Origin: Gnetum montanum
Taxonomy: Eukaryota; Streptophyta; Gnetopsida; Gnetales; Gnetaceae
Direction of reading: 5' to 3'
DNA: 64,000 nucleotides
Assembly: GCA_015680685.1 (NCBI GenBank)
Contig: MNCI01003607.1
Span: 236,029 to 300,028, forward strand
Below the pieces are notes generated by a model. It had not been told where the DNA came from. It made no database searches and saw only the letters and a list, made by a program, of their open reading frames with translations. Each line of letters opens with the position of its first letter. The stretch's first letter is position 1. This document shows positions 12,280 to 24,816 of this stretch, in pieces. The position numbers and the translations under genes were made by a program.

Positions 12280-13181
12280 TGGTGAGCAGTTGGGTATTCT
12301 AACACTCTACCCTACAAGTCACAAGTGTACGTGTGCCACTTGATCATAATCTATGCATGGCCATTGTAGATTCACTAGTAGTTGAGGTTCAATTTGCAAG
12401 CACAATCTTCCCACTTTGAGTTAGTAAAGTTCAATTTGTATGGTTTAACTCTCAGTGAGGCATATGATAGATTGATGTTGTGGACTCAAACTAAGACTAA
12501 GCATGAGCATGATTGAAATAGAGTAATAGAACCTAAGTCTAAGTGTAATGCTAGTAAAGAAACTATTCTAGCCTATAGGTAATAAGTATCCACTCCTAAT
12601 TTATCATTCACATCTTGGGCTTATGCAGTTGTCACTAGGATTAGCAAGTGTTATGCTAGTAGGCAAATCAAGCAATAACACTACTAGGATTACCAAAAAA
12701 TTACACATATACATTCAAAACCAATTGTACTTATATTGCCATACTAAGGAATAGTGAAAAAGTAAAGTACTTAGAAATTACAAATGACTTGATCAAAGTA
12801 AACATATTAAGAAGGTAAAACTTTAACTAAGTAAGAAACATGAACTAAGTAAAAGTAAACTAAGTAGATTGTCATAATGATGGAAAATAATCTCAATCTT
12901 TATTTCCAGTTATGAACTATGCCCAAGAACAATTTACTTAAACAAAGATTCAATATAATTGCTTAACACCACACTATGGCCATTTACTATATTGCTAAGT
13001 ATAAATCAAGAAAATGAACTACAAGAATTTTCCTAAGTATTGGACCAAAATTTCTTCATTTGATGTGATGGTGGGTTGGTATTTATAGTGGAGACTAGGA
13101 TTCACTACATCATATCTATGATGATGTAAGTAGAACTATAATATTGTAGATATGCATCATTGATTTTAAAGGATTGTATCA
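12280..13181 (-). repeat. 3' LTR of G1
   Basis: 902 bp, read on the minus strand from TGATACAATCC to CTGCTCACCA. It matches 30891-31799 throughout. A minus-strand TATAAATA lies near 13080. Dense A/T transitions relative to the partner mark it as old. Confidence 0.85.
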
Positions 13182-13191
13182 TACCTTCATG
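13182..13191 (-). other. Polypurine tract of G1
   Basis: CATGAAGGTA on the minus strand directly precedes the 3' LTR start TGATAC. G2 has CATGGAGGTA and N1 has TGGGGGTA in the same place, so the three elements share a plus-strand primer type. Confidence 0.6.
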
Positions 13192-13305
13192 ACTGACTAG
13201 AAACTTGTCCTTGAGTTAAAACAAAAGGAAGATAGAGTTCCTTATAAAATTTGTGGTGTTGTATATAGACTTGAATGCTGTAATTTATTTACATGATTGA
13301 CTCTA

Positions 13306-16177
13306 CTATGAATGTTTCATTATGGTTTGAGTGATGCTTACAAAATTATCATGCATTGCATGATAGACACACAAAATAACAAAACAAAACAAAACTTTAT
13401 AATTCGATGTAGCCTTATGTCCCTGGTGACGATGGCTTATCCATTGGTTTCTTTTCTTTATCATTGAGCTTTTGAAAATGATAGCAATTAAGTAATGCCC
13501 AAATTTTTTCTTCTTCAAATTTGGGATCATGTACCACCTAAGAAAATTTAGCAATGTTTGCTGAAGTCGATACTTCCCATGGGCAAGGCAACTATGGAAA
13601 CATCTTATTTCCTTCACATACTAGCCCACAAACTACCATTATTCTTCCTCAAATGCTCTTGTCACTTTTCTTAGTTTTTGATAGTTTGTCATTTTGCAAG
13701 CTAGATTTGCTATGACATTCTTCTAATCTTGGTAGTTGTCCTTAACTACTTGAAGTTTAGAGTTTGCAATATGTAACTTTTGTTGGCTATCCTTTCTATC
13801 TGCAAACTCTTTTTAATATAACACATAACTTGCATCCACTTGCTCTCTAGCTCATTTTTAGGTCTACCTGATGTGAGCATGGCTAGATTAGCATATCAAA
13901 GATTTTCTGATCCTACATATATTATGAAATCCTCAATTTATAGGTCCTTGTTCTTCACTTCAACTTGATGAACATGGGCAAGACCATCCAAGCCTAGCTA
14001 CCAATCAGGTAATTGTGTGATGATGGTGCTTATTTTGGCCTTAGTCATATGGATTTCATTTTCATTAATCTACTTATACATACCCACTTGTTCTCTAAAA
14101 TGCTCTTTTAGCCTTTCATGCTTTTTGGCCTCATTTTTCCATGCACTAATCTCAATGGTTGACTTTCAGTAGATGATGTAGAATTCTTCCATTGATAGTG
14201 TTTTATTTTCCTTGGTTAATAGTTTCATGTCTTGGTTGACTCTTGGAAACTACTCTCTAAGCTAATGGTTGCTTTCTCTGAGGACATTCTTTTGTTTCTC
14301 AATATCTATCAACTTCATATATTTTGTTGTAATTTTCTTGTTTTCTTCCTCTAGGGTAGTTAGGGTTTTTACATGAGTGTACATTTGTGCTTCAACTACT
14401 AAAGCATTCCACCTTGCTTTTTTCTTCTCCATTTTCACTTGAATATGTTTTACTATCAATTGGACCACTTGGTCAATTATAAATTTTTCTAGTTGGTCTC
14501 ACACTATGTATTATGTAGGGTCTTGTTTTTCTACTCTTAATGCTACCAAGTTAGCTTACAACCACCTCATTCTCTATGTGTTCAGCTCTAGTTTTAGCCA
14601 TTACTAGTTTTTCCTTTTTTGAAATAAGCTTAGACTGTATTGCATTGATATTGCTAGGGATATCAAAAAGTTTTTTCATCACATGCCCTATCTGTAGCAA
14701 TTAGTCTATGATTTCTTCATGCTCTTATGGGGCCATGGAGGTTCCAACTATAGTTTTTACATCTTTGGTTCTAGTCATATATGCTAGTGGCATAACGAGA
14801 ACATTGAAAGATGTCTTGATATGATCAATGATACCCTTAACTTCTCCTACTACATCCTGATGTTGCATTATCACAAACATGGCTCCTTCTCTTGTTTCTA
14901 GCATAACTTGGAAGGATGTAGTGCTCCCTAATATTTGCTATATCTAGTCCTCATCTTCTTCTACCTATAATGATATTTGACTACTAGTGGGTCTTATTGA
15001 TACTATAGGCCTTACGAGATTATCTCTAACTTGGTACATGCTTAAGACTTCTCTATTTCCCTAACTAATGGTTTCTACAATCTATTTTAAGTGGCTTATA
15101 GAAGGTCTATAGTCTTACTAAGCTAGTGGAGCACTTGATTCTGGTCAATCATCACCTAGCACTGATCCACTGGGTCCTGCTTTCTCTTGTCCTATGACTG
15201 GGATGTTTCCTATTAGTGTGGATGTTGTAGCTTCCTCAATTCCTTCTAGCTTCTCTAGTTGATCTTTGTTAGGAGGCACCAACTTTGACGCCTCAACATA
15301 GGATGCATTCTGGGCCTTGCATAGGACATCATTTTTCTAGCCCAGAATCTCAGCTCCCTTTCACAACCTTCTAGTGAGCCAAGAAAATGACAAAGTAAGT
15401 TCTCCTACCTTCTTCTCTTCAAATCTTCTTTGGATTTTTAGAAAGAGTATATGAGAAATGTTTACTTCAAATTTCCCAATGAGGATGGCACTTCCTCTTA
15501 CAACAAAGGTGGAAATCATGTTTAATCTTTTGCAGGTAAAAATATGATAAGTATTGATCTTGAAATATATCTACTCTTCAATGGAAAATCCACTATATTC
15601 TTTATTTTTTATATCATAATCTCTTTATAGCCACAATTCTTTATATTTGTGTTAGATTTTGTGGATATCTATGTGATATTTGCTCTAACATTGGAAAGGT
15701 TTAGTGCCTTTACAATTGCTTCAACTAAATAGGGCACTATGATTTCCTTGACTTTAACCATGGCATCATCTTTTTTATTTTTCCAAAATTGATAAACTTC
15801 CCCTAAGTACCATTCACCACTACATAACAAAGTTGGCTAAAGATAAGAGGATTCGAGTTTCTCTTAGATGTTGGCAAGTGCAAACTCCATAAATGATCTA
15901 AAGTTGAGTTTCACAATGACTATGGATATTATAGACTTCTCCTGAATAGCTTGGAGACATTGATCTAATAGGTTGAGGTGTTATTCCTACTCTTGAACTA
16001 GTGGTGCTTCAGCCTCAACTTGTGTGAAATGTTTCATCATAGGTGTTTGCAAATCAAAGCTGAAGGACTAGCCTCTTGCTCAACTTGTAGATTATTTCCT
16101 CTAGCTTGTCCTCTTCCTTTGGGCTTTTTACCTCTTTGCTATGAGGGTCCTTGATATGTGGGTCTTTTAAGAGCCAT
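13306..16177 (-). pseudogene. Coiled-coil ORF downstream of pol in G1 ('ORF-X')
   Basis: The probable start is the minus-strand ATG at 16177, reading MALKRPTYQGPS; G2 starts its counterpart similarly with MAPQRGAPIGGPS. About 70 codons on, a globular block reads KLNFRSFMEFA, then GEWYLGEVYQFWKNK and IIVPYLVEAIVKAL (near 15720-15920). A long charged coiled-coil region follows (for example LEEENKKITTKYMKLIDIEK, 14262-14468), with a C-terminal remnant at 13306-13617. Many stops and shifts interrupt it. G2 and the pol-less N1 carry relatives. The position after integrase is that of the extra ORF of Athila elements, but no signal peptide or membrane anchor is evident and the function is unknown. 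Confidence 0.7.
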
Positions 16178-18560
16178 CTACAATAAAAAAGGTTTTGATT
16201 AAGATTACCCAAGAATCTTAATTAAGTTCCTAATGGTTCATAATCCTTTCTTGGATTCTTGAATTCAATCAAAACTTATCCTTATTACTACTTTTTAGCT
16301 TGTATTAGAATTGTAGAGTTAGAAAAATTTCAAAAAGAAACCCTTATTTGTTGTATCTTTTAATTGTTATGACCTCTCACAATTATTTTTTTTCTTAATT
16401 ATTATGTATTCAAATGAGTAATTAGGAGGAATAATTAAGTTTATTAGCTTTCATTCAATTATTTGATCAATATTTAATTGATTGTTATTATTATTACCCT
16501 TAATGTAATCTTTCAAGTGTTAGAAAAGTTTTGCTCAAATAACACAAATTGTGCATAGTGCTCTTCCCCACAACTAAGTTGATCACTTTGTAATCAAGAG
16601 GGTTCAAGAATCACACCAATCGAAGCTACAGTGAGGAAGTTATGAACTGTGGAAGTTTGGTTACTAGAAGATTAGAAAAATGGCATGAACTCCCTATGTA
16701 TCAAATGAGAAAAATATAAAATCTCTAACTCCTCACATGTATATATAGATGTTTTGTGGTGACAAAATTATAGCTACAATGTATTAGGGCCTAATACATC
16801 ATAGCTAAGACGTCACCATCAAAAAATTTAAGATTTTAAGTAATTTTGATGGAAATTTCAAGTGAAATGAATAGTTTGGAAGATGTAAAAGTGGTTTAGA
16901 GGACCTTTGAGCAAGGATGATGCTCAGAATATGAGAATTTATTGTTAAATGTATATGAAAAAGGAATCTTATGCAAAGTAAGTTGATTAGGTGTATTGGA
17001 AATGGCTGGTAGGAATTGTTAAAGGCATGATCAATTATGAGTCTATAGGAAAGTGGGAATGAAGTTTTAAGTATTCTAGAGGCACAAGATGATGTGGAAT
17101 TGGTCATTAGGTATGAAGTACAAGAGTTATAAAAGTGGATACTCCCCAAAGCAGGCTCTAACCCTTAGTGCCCTTGTATAACCACACCTATAAGTGTCCA
17201 TAGGTGCTCAAGGATTTGAATGTAAAACATAGATGTTAATGTTTCCTTAAAGAAAAAGTAACACTATATTATACAAAACCTATTGAAATATGATTATGTA
17301 TAACAATGAAGTGAAGTGTAAGTAGCAAGGGTAGTAGAAAATGATACATGAGGTGCCTTACCATAGGCATAATTTATTATGTATGTAATATATGGTTATA
17401 GTAATTTTTATCCCTTCTATCAAAGACTCAAACCAAGTCCATGCCACTTACTAGTGATATCACATTGTATCATCTGAACATTAACAATTACAAGATTACC
17501 ATAACTATAAGAAATATTATCACTTAGAAAAGAAGTTTAAGGAAGTAGTTTCTTAATATCATACTTTATTTTATTTTATTTTAAGGAGACTCAGCCATTG
17601 GACATAGGAGTGCCTTCAAGCATGGGTAACATGTCTCTCTAGATCCATAACCAATGCAAGTTCAAGAAACCTTAAAATTTCTGAGAAATCACCTACCTTC
17701 AAGCATGGGTACCATGTCTTTCTAGTGGAACCCCCAAAAATTTTTGTTCTATGCATTTATTATGTGATTATTATGTCAACCTTACCAAAGGACAACCTTC
17801 ACACATGGGCAACATGTCTTTCTAGTGACATTGTAAGGCAATACGTACTTTAGACATACTTCCATTTTTCATTTGATCTTAAGTAAATAATACAACTTAA
17901 TATTAGGATAAGACTTATAGTAGTAGCCTTAGAAAATCCACAAATACCCTTAATGTTACATCATTTTCATTCCCTCTTACTCCTTTACTTTTCTATCCAA
18001 GCATAATGATCATAAATTTAGTTTATTTTTATTGTGAAGAGAATGTCATTATGTCCATAGTAAGAACCTCTTCTTAGTAGAAATGAGTGGATGGATGATA
18101 TGGTCTCACTATATATAGAATTAGTCTTGAATGATTTGATAATATAGGATCACATTATTAGAACTACATCTTATTTTATTCCTTTTCACTTTATTAGAAA
18201 AATCAACAAAATTATGTACAAAAAAGATGATGAAAAATTATAGAAGAATGATAAGAATAGTAAATGTAAAAAAAATATCAAAGAATGAAAAGTGATCCAA
18301 AAAATAGAAAGAAAGAGTATAAAAGAATGGAAAAGTTATTAAAGAATGTGAAATTTCATAAGAAAGATAAAAAGTAGAAAATTTTTAGAAGGAAGACTCA
18401 TGCCTAAGTATCAAATTTCACACCTCCATGACTATCATGTGAAGTGGAAAATTGGAAGATGGAACAAGTGATAACATGCTTGGTGGATAGGAAAAATTCC
18501 TTAAGAGAGTAAGAAAAGTCATGGTATGGCTTGACTTATTGAATATTGATAAGACTTAGC
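16178..18560 (-). other. Spacer between pol and ORF-X of G1
   Basis: About 2.4 kb without a readable frame, containing AT-rich sequence and a thrice-repeated 30-base motif (17613-17825). The minus-strand open frame 16805-17149 has no recognisable domain. G2 has a similar spacer at 47279-49200. Confidence 0.5.
17613..17825 (-). repeat. Three spaced copies of a 30-base motif
   Basis: A motif reading (plus strand) CCTTCAAGCATGGGTAACAT followed by GTCTTTCTAG occurs at 17613-17642, 17696-17725 and 17796-17825, spaced 83 and 100 bases. A single copy lies at the equivalent place in G2 (48481-48510). The sequence between copies is not similar, so this is not a simple tandem array. Confidence 0.8.
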
Positions 18561-19345
18561 TTTTGTGGGCATTGTTGGATAATAGATCTACATGGCACCA
18601 GATTGGTATGTGGTATGGATGATATATGATCCTTCCCATAAGGTTTGGAACTTAGCCTTTTGCTAGACATGGCATGGCTTAATTGATACCTCTCTTATCT
18701 TGGCATCATGCCTATATTTAGAGTACTATTTGTGAATTTTGTTACTTATTTGAGCTACCAATCAATTTTCAACTAGAAGATTAAGATTCATAAGGTGTTC
18801 TCTTCGAGCTAAGCTTAAAGTAAGGTCAAGTGTACTACCAGTGGAAAGAGTATTGAGTTCCACTTAGATTAGTAGTTTGGGTAGTTTACCATAAGCAAGC
18901 TCATATAGGGAATACCTACTATGAAGTTTCTAGGTGGATCTATATGCACATAGGGCATCATTAAGTTTCATGTTGCAATTCACCAAGTTTCCATTGTTAG
19001 ATATAAGCATGCATGATACTCCAAATCTATTCACCAAATTTTGTTGAAAGAATTTAGCAACTATTTTGGCTATGTAATCCTTGACTACAACTGCTTTTTC
19101 CAAATTTGTGCAATAATAAACTGTTATTATAATGTAAGACTTTTCATCTAACATTGGTGTGATAGGGCCCATGAAATCAATTCTCCAAATGTCGAAATAT
19201 TCCAATGATTGTATCCATTGTTGGGATCCTTCATTTTTTGTTTTCATCCCTCCATTTCTTTGACATCTTTCACAAGATTTTGCAAATTGATGTGCATCCC
19301 TAAATATAGTAGGTCAAATCTAACCTACCATCATCAATTTTAGTG
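18560..19345 (-). pseudogene. Integrase of G1 with internal deletion
   Basis: Minus-strand frames give the zinc-binding end (SCERCQRNGG near 19260), then IWRIDFMGPITP (first catalytic Asp, near 19170-19200), a YYCTNLEKAV stretch and ISNNG near 19000 where the family has SDNG. The frame jumps from there to KLNDALCAYRST, so about 70-80 codons containing the catalytic Glu are missing compared with G2. The C-terminal tail (LWEGSYIIH) is visible near 18640. Integrase inserts element cDNA into the host chromosome; this copy cannot. Confidence 0.85.
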
Positions 19346-19491
19346 TTGTCCTTTGTCCTACGTAGTGACCACCACATGGTCCTTCATGTCCATATTATAA
19401 GACTCTTCATTAACTCTCCTCTAGAATGCATCATCTTATCAACCCATCAACACATATCTTGTAAAGGTTCCATTGATTTCCATATATCTTT

Positions 19492-20057
19492 TCACTTTGT
19501 GGTGGAACTATTCCTTATATTTTTTGTCCCATTAAGAAGATCTTGTCTAGTGATATACATTATGTAATCAGTAAGCCATGACTTCTCTAGTAAGTCTACA
19601 ACTATTGTAGTTTTGGTAATTAAGTTTTCATTAGGAAATTGATTTGATGCTAGTTCATCATTCTTTTGGGATTTCCATCTTAGTCTCAATAAATGATATG
19701 CTACCAAATTTTCAGTTCCCATCTTATCAATCATGGTAATGTCAAATTCTTCTAAGATAACTAGCCATCTTTTCACTCTAAGATTAATTGCTAGTATATT
19801 CATTAGAAATCTAATAGCACTATGATTTTTGTGGATATAAATGGGATACCTAAGTACATAATGTCTAAATTTTTCAAGTGCATACACCACAGCCATTAGC
19901 TCCTATTTTGTTGTGATGTAGTTAAGTTCTACCTTGGTAATGCTTCGACTAGTGTAGTGAATATAATTAGGTCTTTTCTACTTATCCAATTAAGTTAGTA
20001 CTACTCCCAGTTCATAGTTTAAAGCTTCTATCATAATGTGAAAAGACTTTGACCAAT
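19492..20057 (-). pseudogene. RNase H domain of G1 pol
   Basis: In the minus direction the frame reads MAVVYALEKFRHYVLRYPIY, then HNHSAIRFLM-like sequence, LVILEEFDITMIDKMG and a VAYHLLRL terminus. This is the usual C-terminal RNase H of Ty3/gypsy pol, which removes RNA from the RNA/DNA hybrid. The N-terminal end (the HIMIDA-type strand) runs to 20057, where element N1 interrupts the coding sequence. G2 carries the uninterrupted counterpart at 50617-51027. Confidence 0.85.
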
Positions 20058-20062
20058 CTGGA
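20058..20062. repeat. Target-site duplication (left) of N1
   Basis: CTGGA precedes the N1 terminus; TTGGA follows the other end at 25668-25672. The single difference is a C/T transition. Joining the flanks restores the RT-RNase H order seen in G2. Confidence 0.7.
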
Positions 20063-20744
20063 TGATGAGATGTGATTTGATGGGCCCCAACGTTGAACAT
20101 GCAACATCGAAGTCCCGACATTATGTACTCAAAGTTAGGGCTAATAAGCAACATCAAATACCTGACGTCACCTCATCTGTACCTCATCTATAAATACTAC
20201 ACTTGGGCTTCTAGATGAGATAGTTTTTTGCACATCTTAGAAATAGTTAGTTTTTTGTTTCTTTCCTTTCTGTTATTCCCAATGCATGCCTGCATTATGA
20301 TGTTTGTAGTTGTATGGCATCTTTGTTCGAGTGTGACATACTTAGCCACATTACATGACTAGCAATAAAGATTGAGATTACTTCCATCATTGTAGCATCC
20401 ACTTAGCTTAATATTGTTGTTTTAATTATTTAATGATTTCTTTAGTTAAACATTTCTGATTTATTGTTATTTATTGTTCCTATTGTTAAGTAGAATGTGT
20501 ACACCTTAATCATGAGCGTTTAAGTGTAGATACTTGACCACCAAAGGTGTATCATTTAGCACAACTAGTGACATACACTTGGTAAATCCAAAAGTAGCTA
20601 CCAAAATCCCAAGACATATATGGATGGTTAAGAGTGGATACAATCACCATAGGCTAATTTAGACTTATTTTTTGTTATTCATTAGTTAATCAATTTATCT
20701 CTTTCTGTAATTAGGAGTAGCATAGCATAGAATTAGAAACCACA
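20063..20744 (+). repeat. 5' LTR of N1, truncated at its 3' end
   Basis: It aligns with 24817-25498 from TGATGAGATGTG to the ACCACA before 20745, then departs, so the last 170 or so bases of the LTR and the expected primer-binding site are missing. A TATAAATA lies at 20189-20196. The breakpoint lies inside a perfect 12-bp-arm palindrome (20737-20763). Confidence 0.82.
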
Positions 20745-20810
20745 AGTTCATAACTTGTGGTTTTGTGTAACATTCCAAATGTTCATAACTTGTGGTTTTG
20801 TGTAACATTG
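20737..20810. repeat. Palindrome and 35-bp tandem repeat at the N1 LTR breakpoint
   Basis: AAACCACAAGTT, CAT, AACTTGTGGTTT form a perfect hairpin (20737-20763). The segment starting GTTCATAACTTGTGGTTTTG at 20746 is repeated from 20781 (period 35). Confidence 0.85.
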
Positions 20811-21239
20811 AGTAATGATCTCATTTCAGTGGTTTTAACACACATGTTTTGTTTCATAGGTATGCATTACATTCAACTCCTCTAGTGCCTATGGACATTT
20901 TAGACATGGTTATGCAAGGGCATCATAAGCTAGAGCATACTTTGGGGGGGATCCACTTGTGTAACTTTTTTGATTTGTACTTGTTTAACCTGACCACATC
21001 GTTTTTCATCTTCCATGCACTTCAAGTGTTATATTTTACTACTTCTCTTATATGAACATACTCTAACCTATAATCAAGCTTTTAACACCCCTTTTTCTTG
21101 CTCATTCCTATACTTTTACCATTTACAACTTCACCTTATCCTACTTTCAGTACCTTCAATGCATTTTTTCACTTACCCAAATTGCACAATTTAACTTTCA
21201 ACCTTCCAATCCAACCCAGAGCTTCAATTTTCATGTTCT

Positions 21240-21350
21240 TTGGTGTCCCAAAAATCAAAATTTTTGGACCTCAATGTCATGTACCCTACATCGAGTCCAA
21301 CCCGACATCACGTCCTCAATGTCGAGTCTCAAAAAACGTATATATAGTTG
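21240..21350 (+). promoter_or_regulatory. Second GACATC-rich, TATA-bearing segment inside N1
   Basis: CGACATCACG, AATGTCGAGTC and ACATCGAGTCC words precede TATATATAG near 21340, repeating the U3 style of the N1 LTR within the internal region. It may be a remnant of another LTR or an internal promoter. Confidence 0.3.
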
Positions 21351-21842
21351 GTCCCTATGCAACACACGCTTCATTTATCTCATTTTCCACTAAGGGAGTT
21401 GTTACAATTTTTTCTTGTGACTTACAGCTCTACGTCTCCATCTTAAACTTGTGATATCTAGCTCTTTAACACTTCAATTTCTATACCGTTTGAATCCATC
21501 TGAACCTAGAGTGTTCAACTTAGTTGTGGAGGTGCATGCATGCAAACTTTCTGCCAATTTATTAAAATTTTCCATCACCTAGAAGGTATTCTAAGGGTAA
21601 TAATGTTAAAAATCATAGAACTTGTAATGCAAAATCATTAATGATAATGTCATACATCCAATTTTTCTAACCCTTAGGCCTTAAACCATTATTTTATGCC
21701 ACATATAATCAGAAAGGAAGTAGTTGTGAGGGGTCGTAGAAGAGATAAACACTTTTTACGGGATTTTTCTTGAAAATTTTCCTAACCCTACAATCATATG
21801 CATTATGAGCTTAATGAATTAAGGTTATGAGTAAGGTATGAA

Positions 21843-24600
21843 TTGATTAAGGATAATAAACATAACCTTGGTAACACTTGGTTTTCATTTGACTGCAAAT
21901 GGTCCCAAAAAGAGGTGCTCAGGGTGAACCCTCATAGAGAGCCACTAAGCATCCATGTGATGGCCATGGTTAGCAAGGAGAACAAGCAAAACATGCTAAA
22001 AAGGAGGTCCAATCTTTCAGTATCCATCAAGAGGCCCCTACTACTAAGTAATTTTCCCAAGGTGAGGTGGTAGAAGTACCAACGCCGAACAAGGGAAACA
22101 TCTCATGTTGTCTCCTAATTACCTTGCTACCATCTTGAAAAAGTCCACATTGGCCTTGATCATTGTCAAAATGAACTTTGGTCCATTCATGAAATTTGCT
22201 TCTGAGGCGGTGCAGATGCAACTCAAAGCATTTCCATTCGGGCCAATCTTGTCTGACAGTAGTGAATGGTGCCTAGGGGAGGTCTATCAATTTTGGAACA
22301 ATAAGGATGAGGGTACCAGTGTGAATACCTACAAGGTGAATGCCTCTTATGCAGCCAAAGATATAGTTGTATCTTTCAACCTACCTAATGAAGGGGCCAA
22401 GGTTGCTCATCTATCTACGAAATTCAACCCCAAAATGAAGAGACTATGGCCGAAATAGGCATATGAAAAAGAAGATAAATCATACCATGAGCTGACCTTG
22501 GAAGAGAACTTACTTCAAGATTAGGACATACCACTTGTTCAATGGCATTTCCACTTATGCGACTATGGGAAGTGCCATTTTAATGGAAAAATTTTCAATT
22601 AACCTTCATTAGTACTATTTCATAGAAATCCAACAACGGTTTGAAGAAAAAAATCAAGGAGACCAACACCTTCGTTTCTCTGTCTAATAAAAAAGTTGTG
22701 CAAGCACACCAGAATCCTAGGATATACCAACAATATCCTTCAGAAGGCTCAGCACGCCTCCTTTGTAGAGCTCCTCAAAACCACAACACCAAGAAAAGAT
22801 TCTAGTGAGGAGTAAGAAGCTGAAAAGGTGACAGAACCAATAATAGAAACACAACAAGAACCAGAGCAGTGCCCACAAGCACAAGCTCCATCGCCACCGC
22901 CACAAGATTATAGATTGTCGATGAGCCACCTACAAAGAATCGCTAAGACTATCAATTGGGGGAGCAAGAATGAGGTTAATCTCTTCCAAGTTATGGATGA
23001 TGCTGCACAGCCCACCATATTAGTCAATCCAACAAAGGGGGAGATCTTGATTTAGTCAAGAGGAGGACGATCCTAATGGTCACACCAGATTTCTAGAAAT
23101 GCTGCATCCTTTCAAGTCACTTTCTAGACTGGAGAAGGCATCACAGTTGTGGTTCTACAACACAAGGATGCAGTCGGGGTAGCAGAGATGATCATTGATC
23201 CCATCAAGGAATCATTCAATGTTCCTATTATGCCTTTGATCAATCTGGTAGGGACAAGAGATGGAAAAATGCTTGTTGAGACCTCAGTGACTCCTACAAT
23301 GCATGAGGATGTACTTGATCATTTTCTATAGACAAGTCAAGTGATGACCACTTTGTTCAACATCCCTAGTGATGTCATTGTAGCACAATCGAACCTCATC
23401 ACTACAAAAGAAAAGTTGGTCATGGTTGAGATTAGGGTAGAGCATGCAAAAGCTTAGGTGCAAAAATTACATGAAGAGTTGGTTGCCCTGTGTGCTGAAT
23501 GACGAGATCTTGCCCGTTTTTTCACACTAGACCAAATAAAGTAGTTTCAGATGGAGAAGCTTTCTAAGTTAGAAAAGGAGAGAGTAGCTACAAAGCAAGA
23601 AAATAAGATGGCAGTTTGAAATGCCTCCACTACAGATGCATGAACTGATGCATATAAGAAGGCATTGATTTTTGTTCAAGAAGAAAATAAGGAACTCGCT
23701 AAAGAGAATGCCTGGTTGACCATAGTGGTAAAGCAAAAGAACATTTGGAAGAGACTATCCACCAGTCAAGGGAACAACTAGTGAGGGTTAACCAGGATAT
23801 GAGTTGATTCGCTTGAGAAAATAGAACCCTCTCTATGGAGGAGGTACGTGCTATTCATTAAAAGATGGTAATTGAGATCAACACGTGGTAGAATAAGGCC
23901 AAGAAACATGAAAATTTAAAAGAACACTTTTGAGACTAGGTTGGCATGTACAAGGAAATTAATGAGAAGGAAATCAAGATGGCCAAGGCAAACATCAGCT
24001 CCTTGGTAGCACAAAATCCTAAATGGTAGGCTATTTTGGATAGTTATGCCATGGTCCAACAAGTGAAAGTTAAAAATAAGGACCTATAGATAGAAGATTT
24101 GAAAGAATACATGGCATTGGTTAACCTCAAATATGCCAACCTTTCCATGTTAATAATAGGTTATCCCAAAAGTGAGTTAGAGAAGTAAGTGGCCACCACC
24201 TATGTACTATATGGGAAGGAGTTTGCGGATCGGAAGGATGCGTTGTAAAAGTTACAAGTGGCAAACTTAGAATTAGAGGTGGTCAAAGCTAGCTACTAAG
24301 GACAAAAGGATGTGGCCTCAAACCTAGCTCAAAGATTGACAGACTATCGTGAGCTAAGGGATAAAGCCAAGACCTTCAAGAAGGAACAATGTAATTTGTA
24401 GCTTGGTACATCAAGGCAAATTATATGTTTCTACAACTGCCATGTCCTTGGGATGTACCAGCACTAGCACACATTAGTACAACAACCTAAATGATGCATG
24501 ACCCAAGGACATAGGAGGAAAAATTGTAGGCCTTGCTCAACCATTACAAATTCCATCATCCTGATGATAAAGAAAAGTGACCAATGGAAGAGACACCACC
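21843..24600 (+). pseudogene. ORF-X relative carried by N1 (globular block plus coiled coil)
   Basis: Several frames joined by shifts. A basic start (MVSKENKQNMLKRRS near 21965) is followed by the globular block MNFGPFMKFASEAVQMQL, then SEWCLGEVYQFWNNKDEG and KDIVVSFNLPNEGAKV (22170-22410). It matches G1 (WYLGEVYQFWKN) and G2 (WYMGETYLFWKN) segment for segment. A proline/glutamine-rich linker (22828-22910) and a long coiled coil follow (KALIFVQEENKELAKENAWL near 23650; LQVANLELEVVKA near 24255; NLAQRLTDYRELRDKAK near 24322). G2 has the equivalent NLA-RMNYYHELQNLVK. The function is unknown; retention in an element without pol suggests a role in cis or in packaging. Confidence 0.75.
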
Positions 24601-24804
24601 TTCTAGCACTACATGAGCCTTCCAGTCTTGTTTTGCCTTGTCTTGTTTTGTAATAATGTGTCCCATTTTTGTACTACACTACTACAGCATGCAAAGAGTC
24701 AGTCATTTTTTCCATTTTTGGAGTTAATAATCTCATACCTGCCCAATATTTTGTAAAATACTTGTTCCTCATCTTTGTTTAAGTTGAGGAAAAGTTTTCA
24801 TTTA

Positions 24805-24816
24805 GTCGTGGGGGTA
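24805..24816 (+). other. Polypurine tract of N1
   Basis: GTCGTGGGGGTA lies directly before the 3' LTR start TGATGAG and matches in type the tracts of G1 and G2. Confidence 0.7.

Noticed and set aside
13306-16177. Calling ORF-X a viral envelope gene
   Set aside because: The position fits the Athila env-like ORF, but no signal peptide or membrane anchor is visible.
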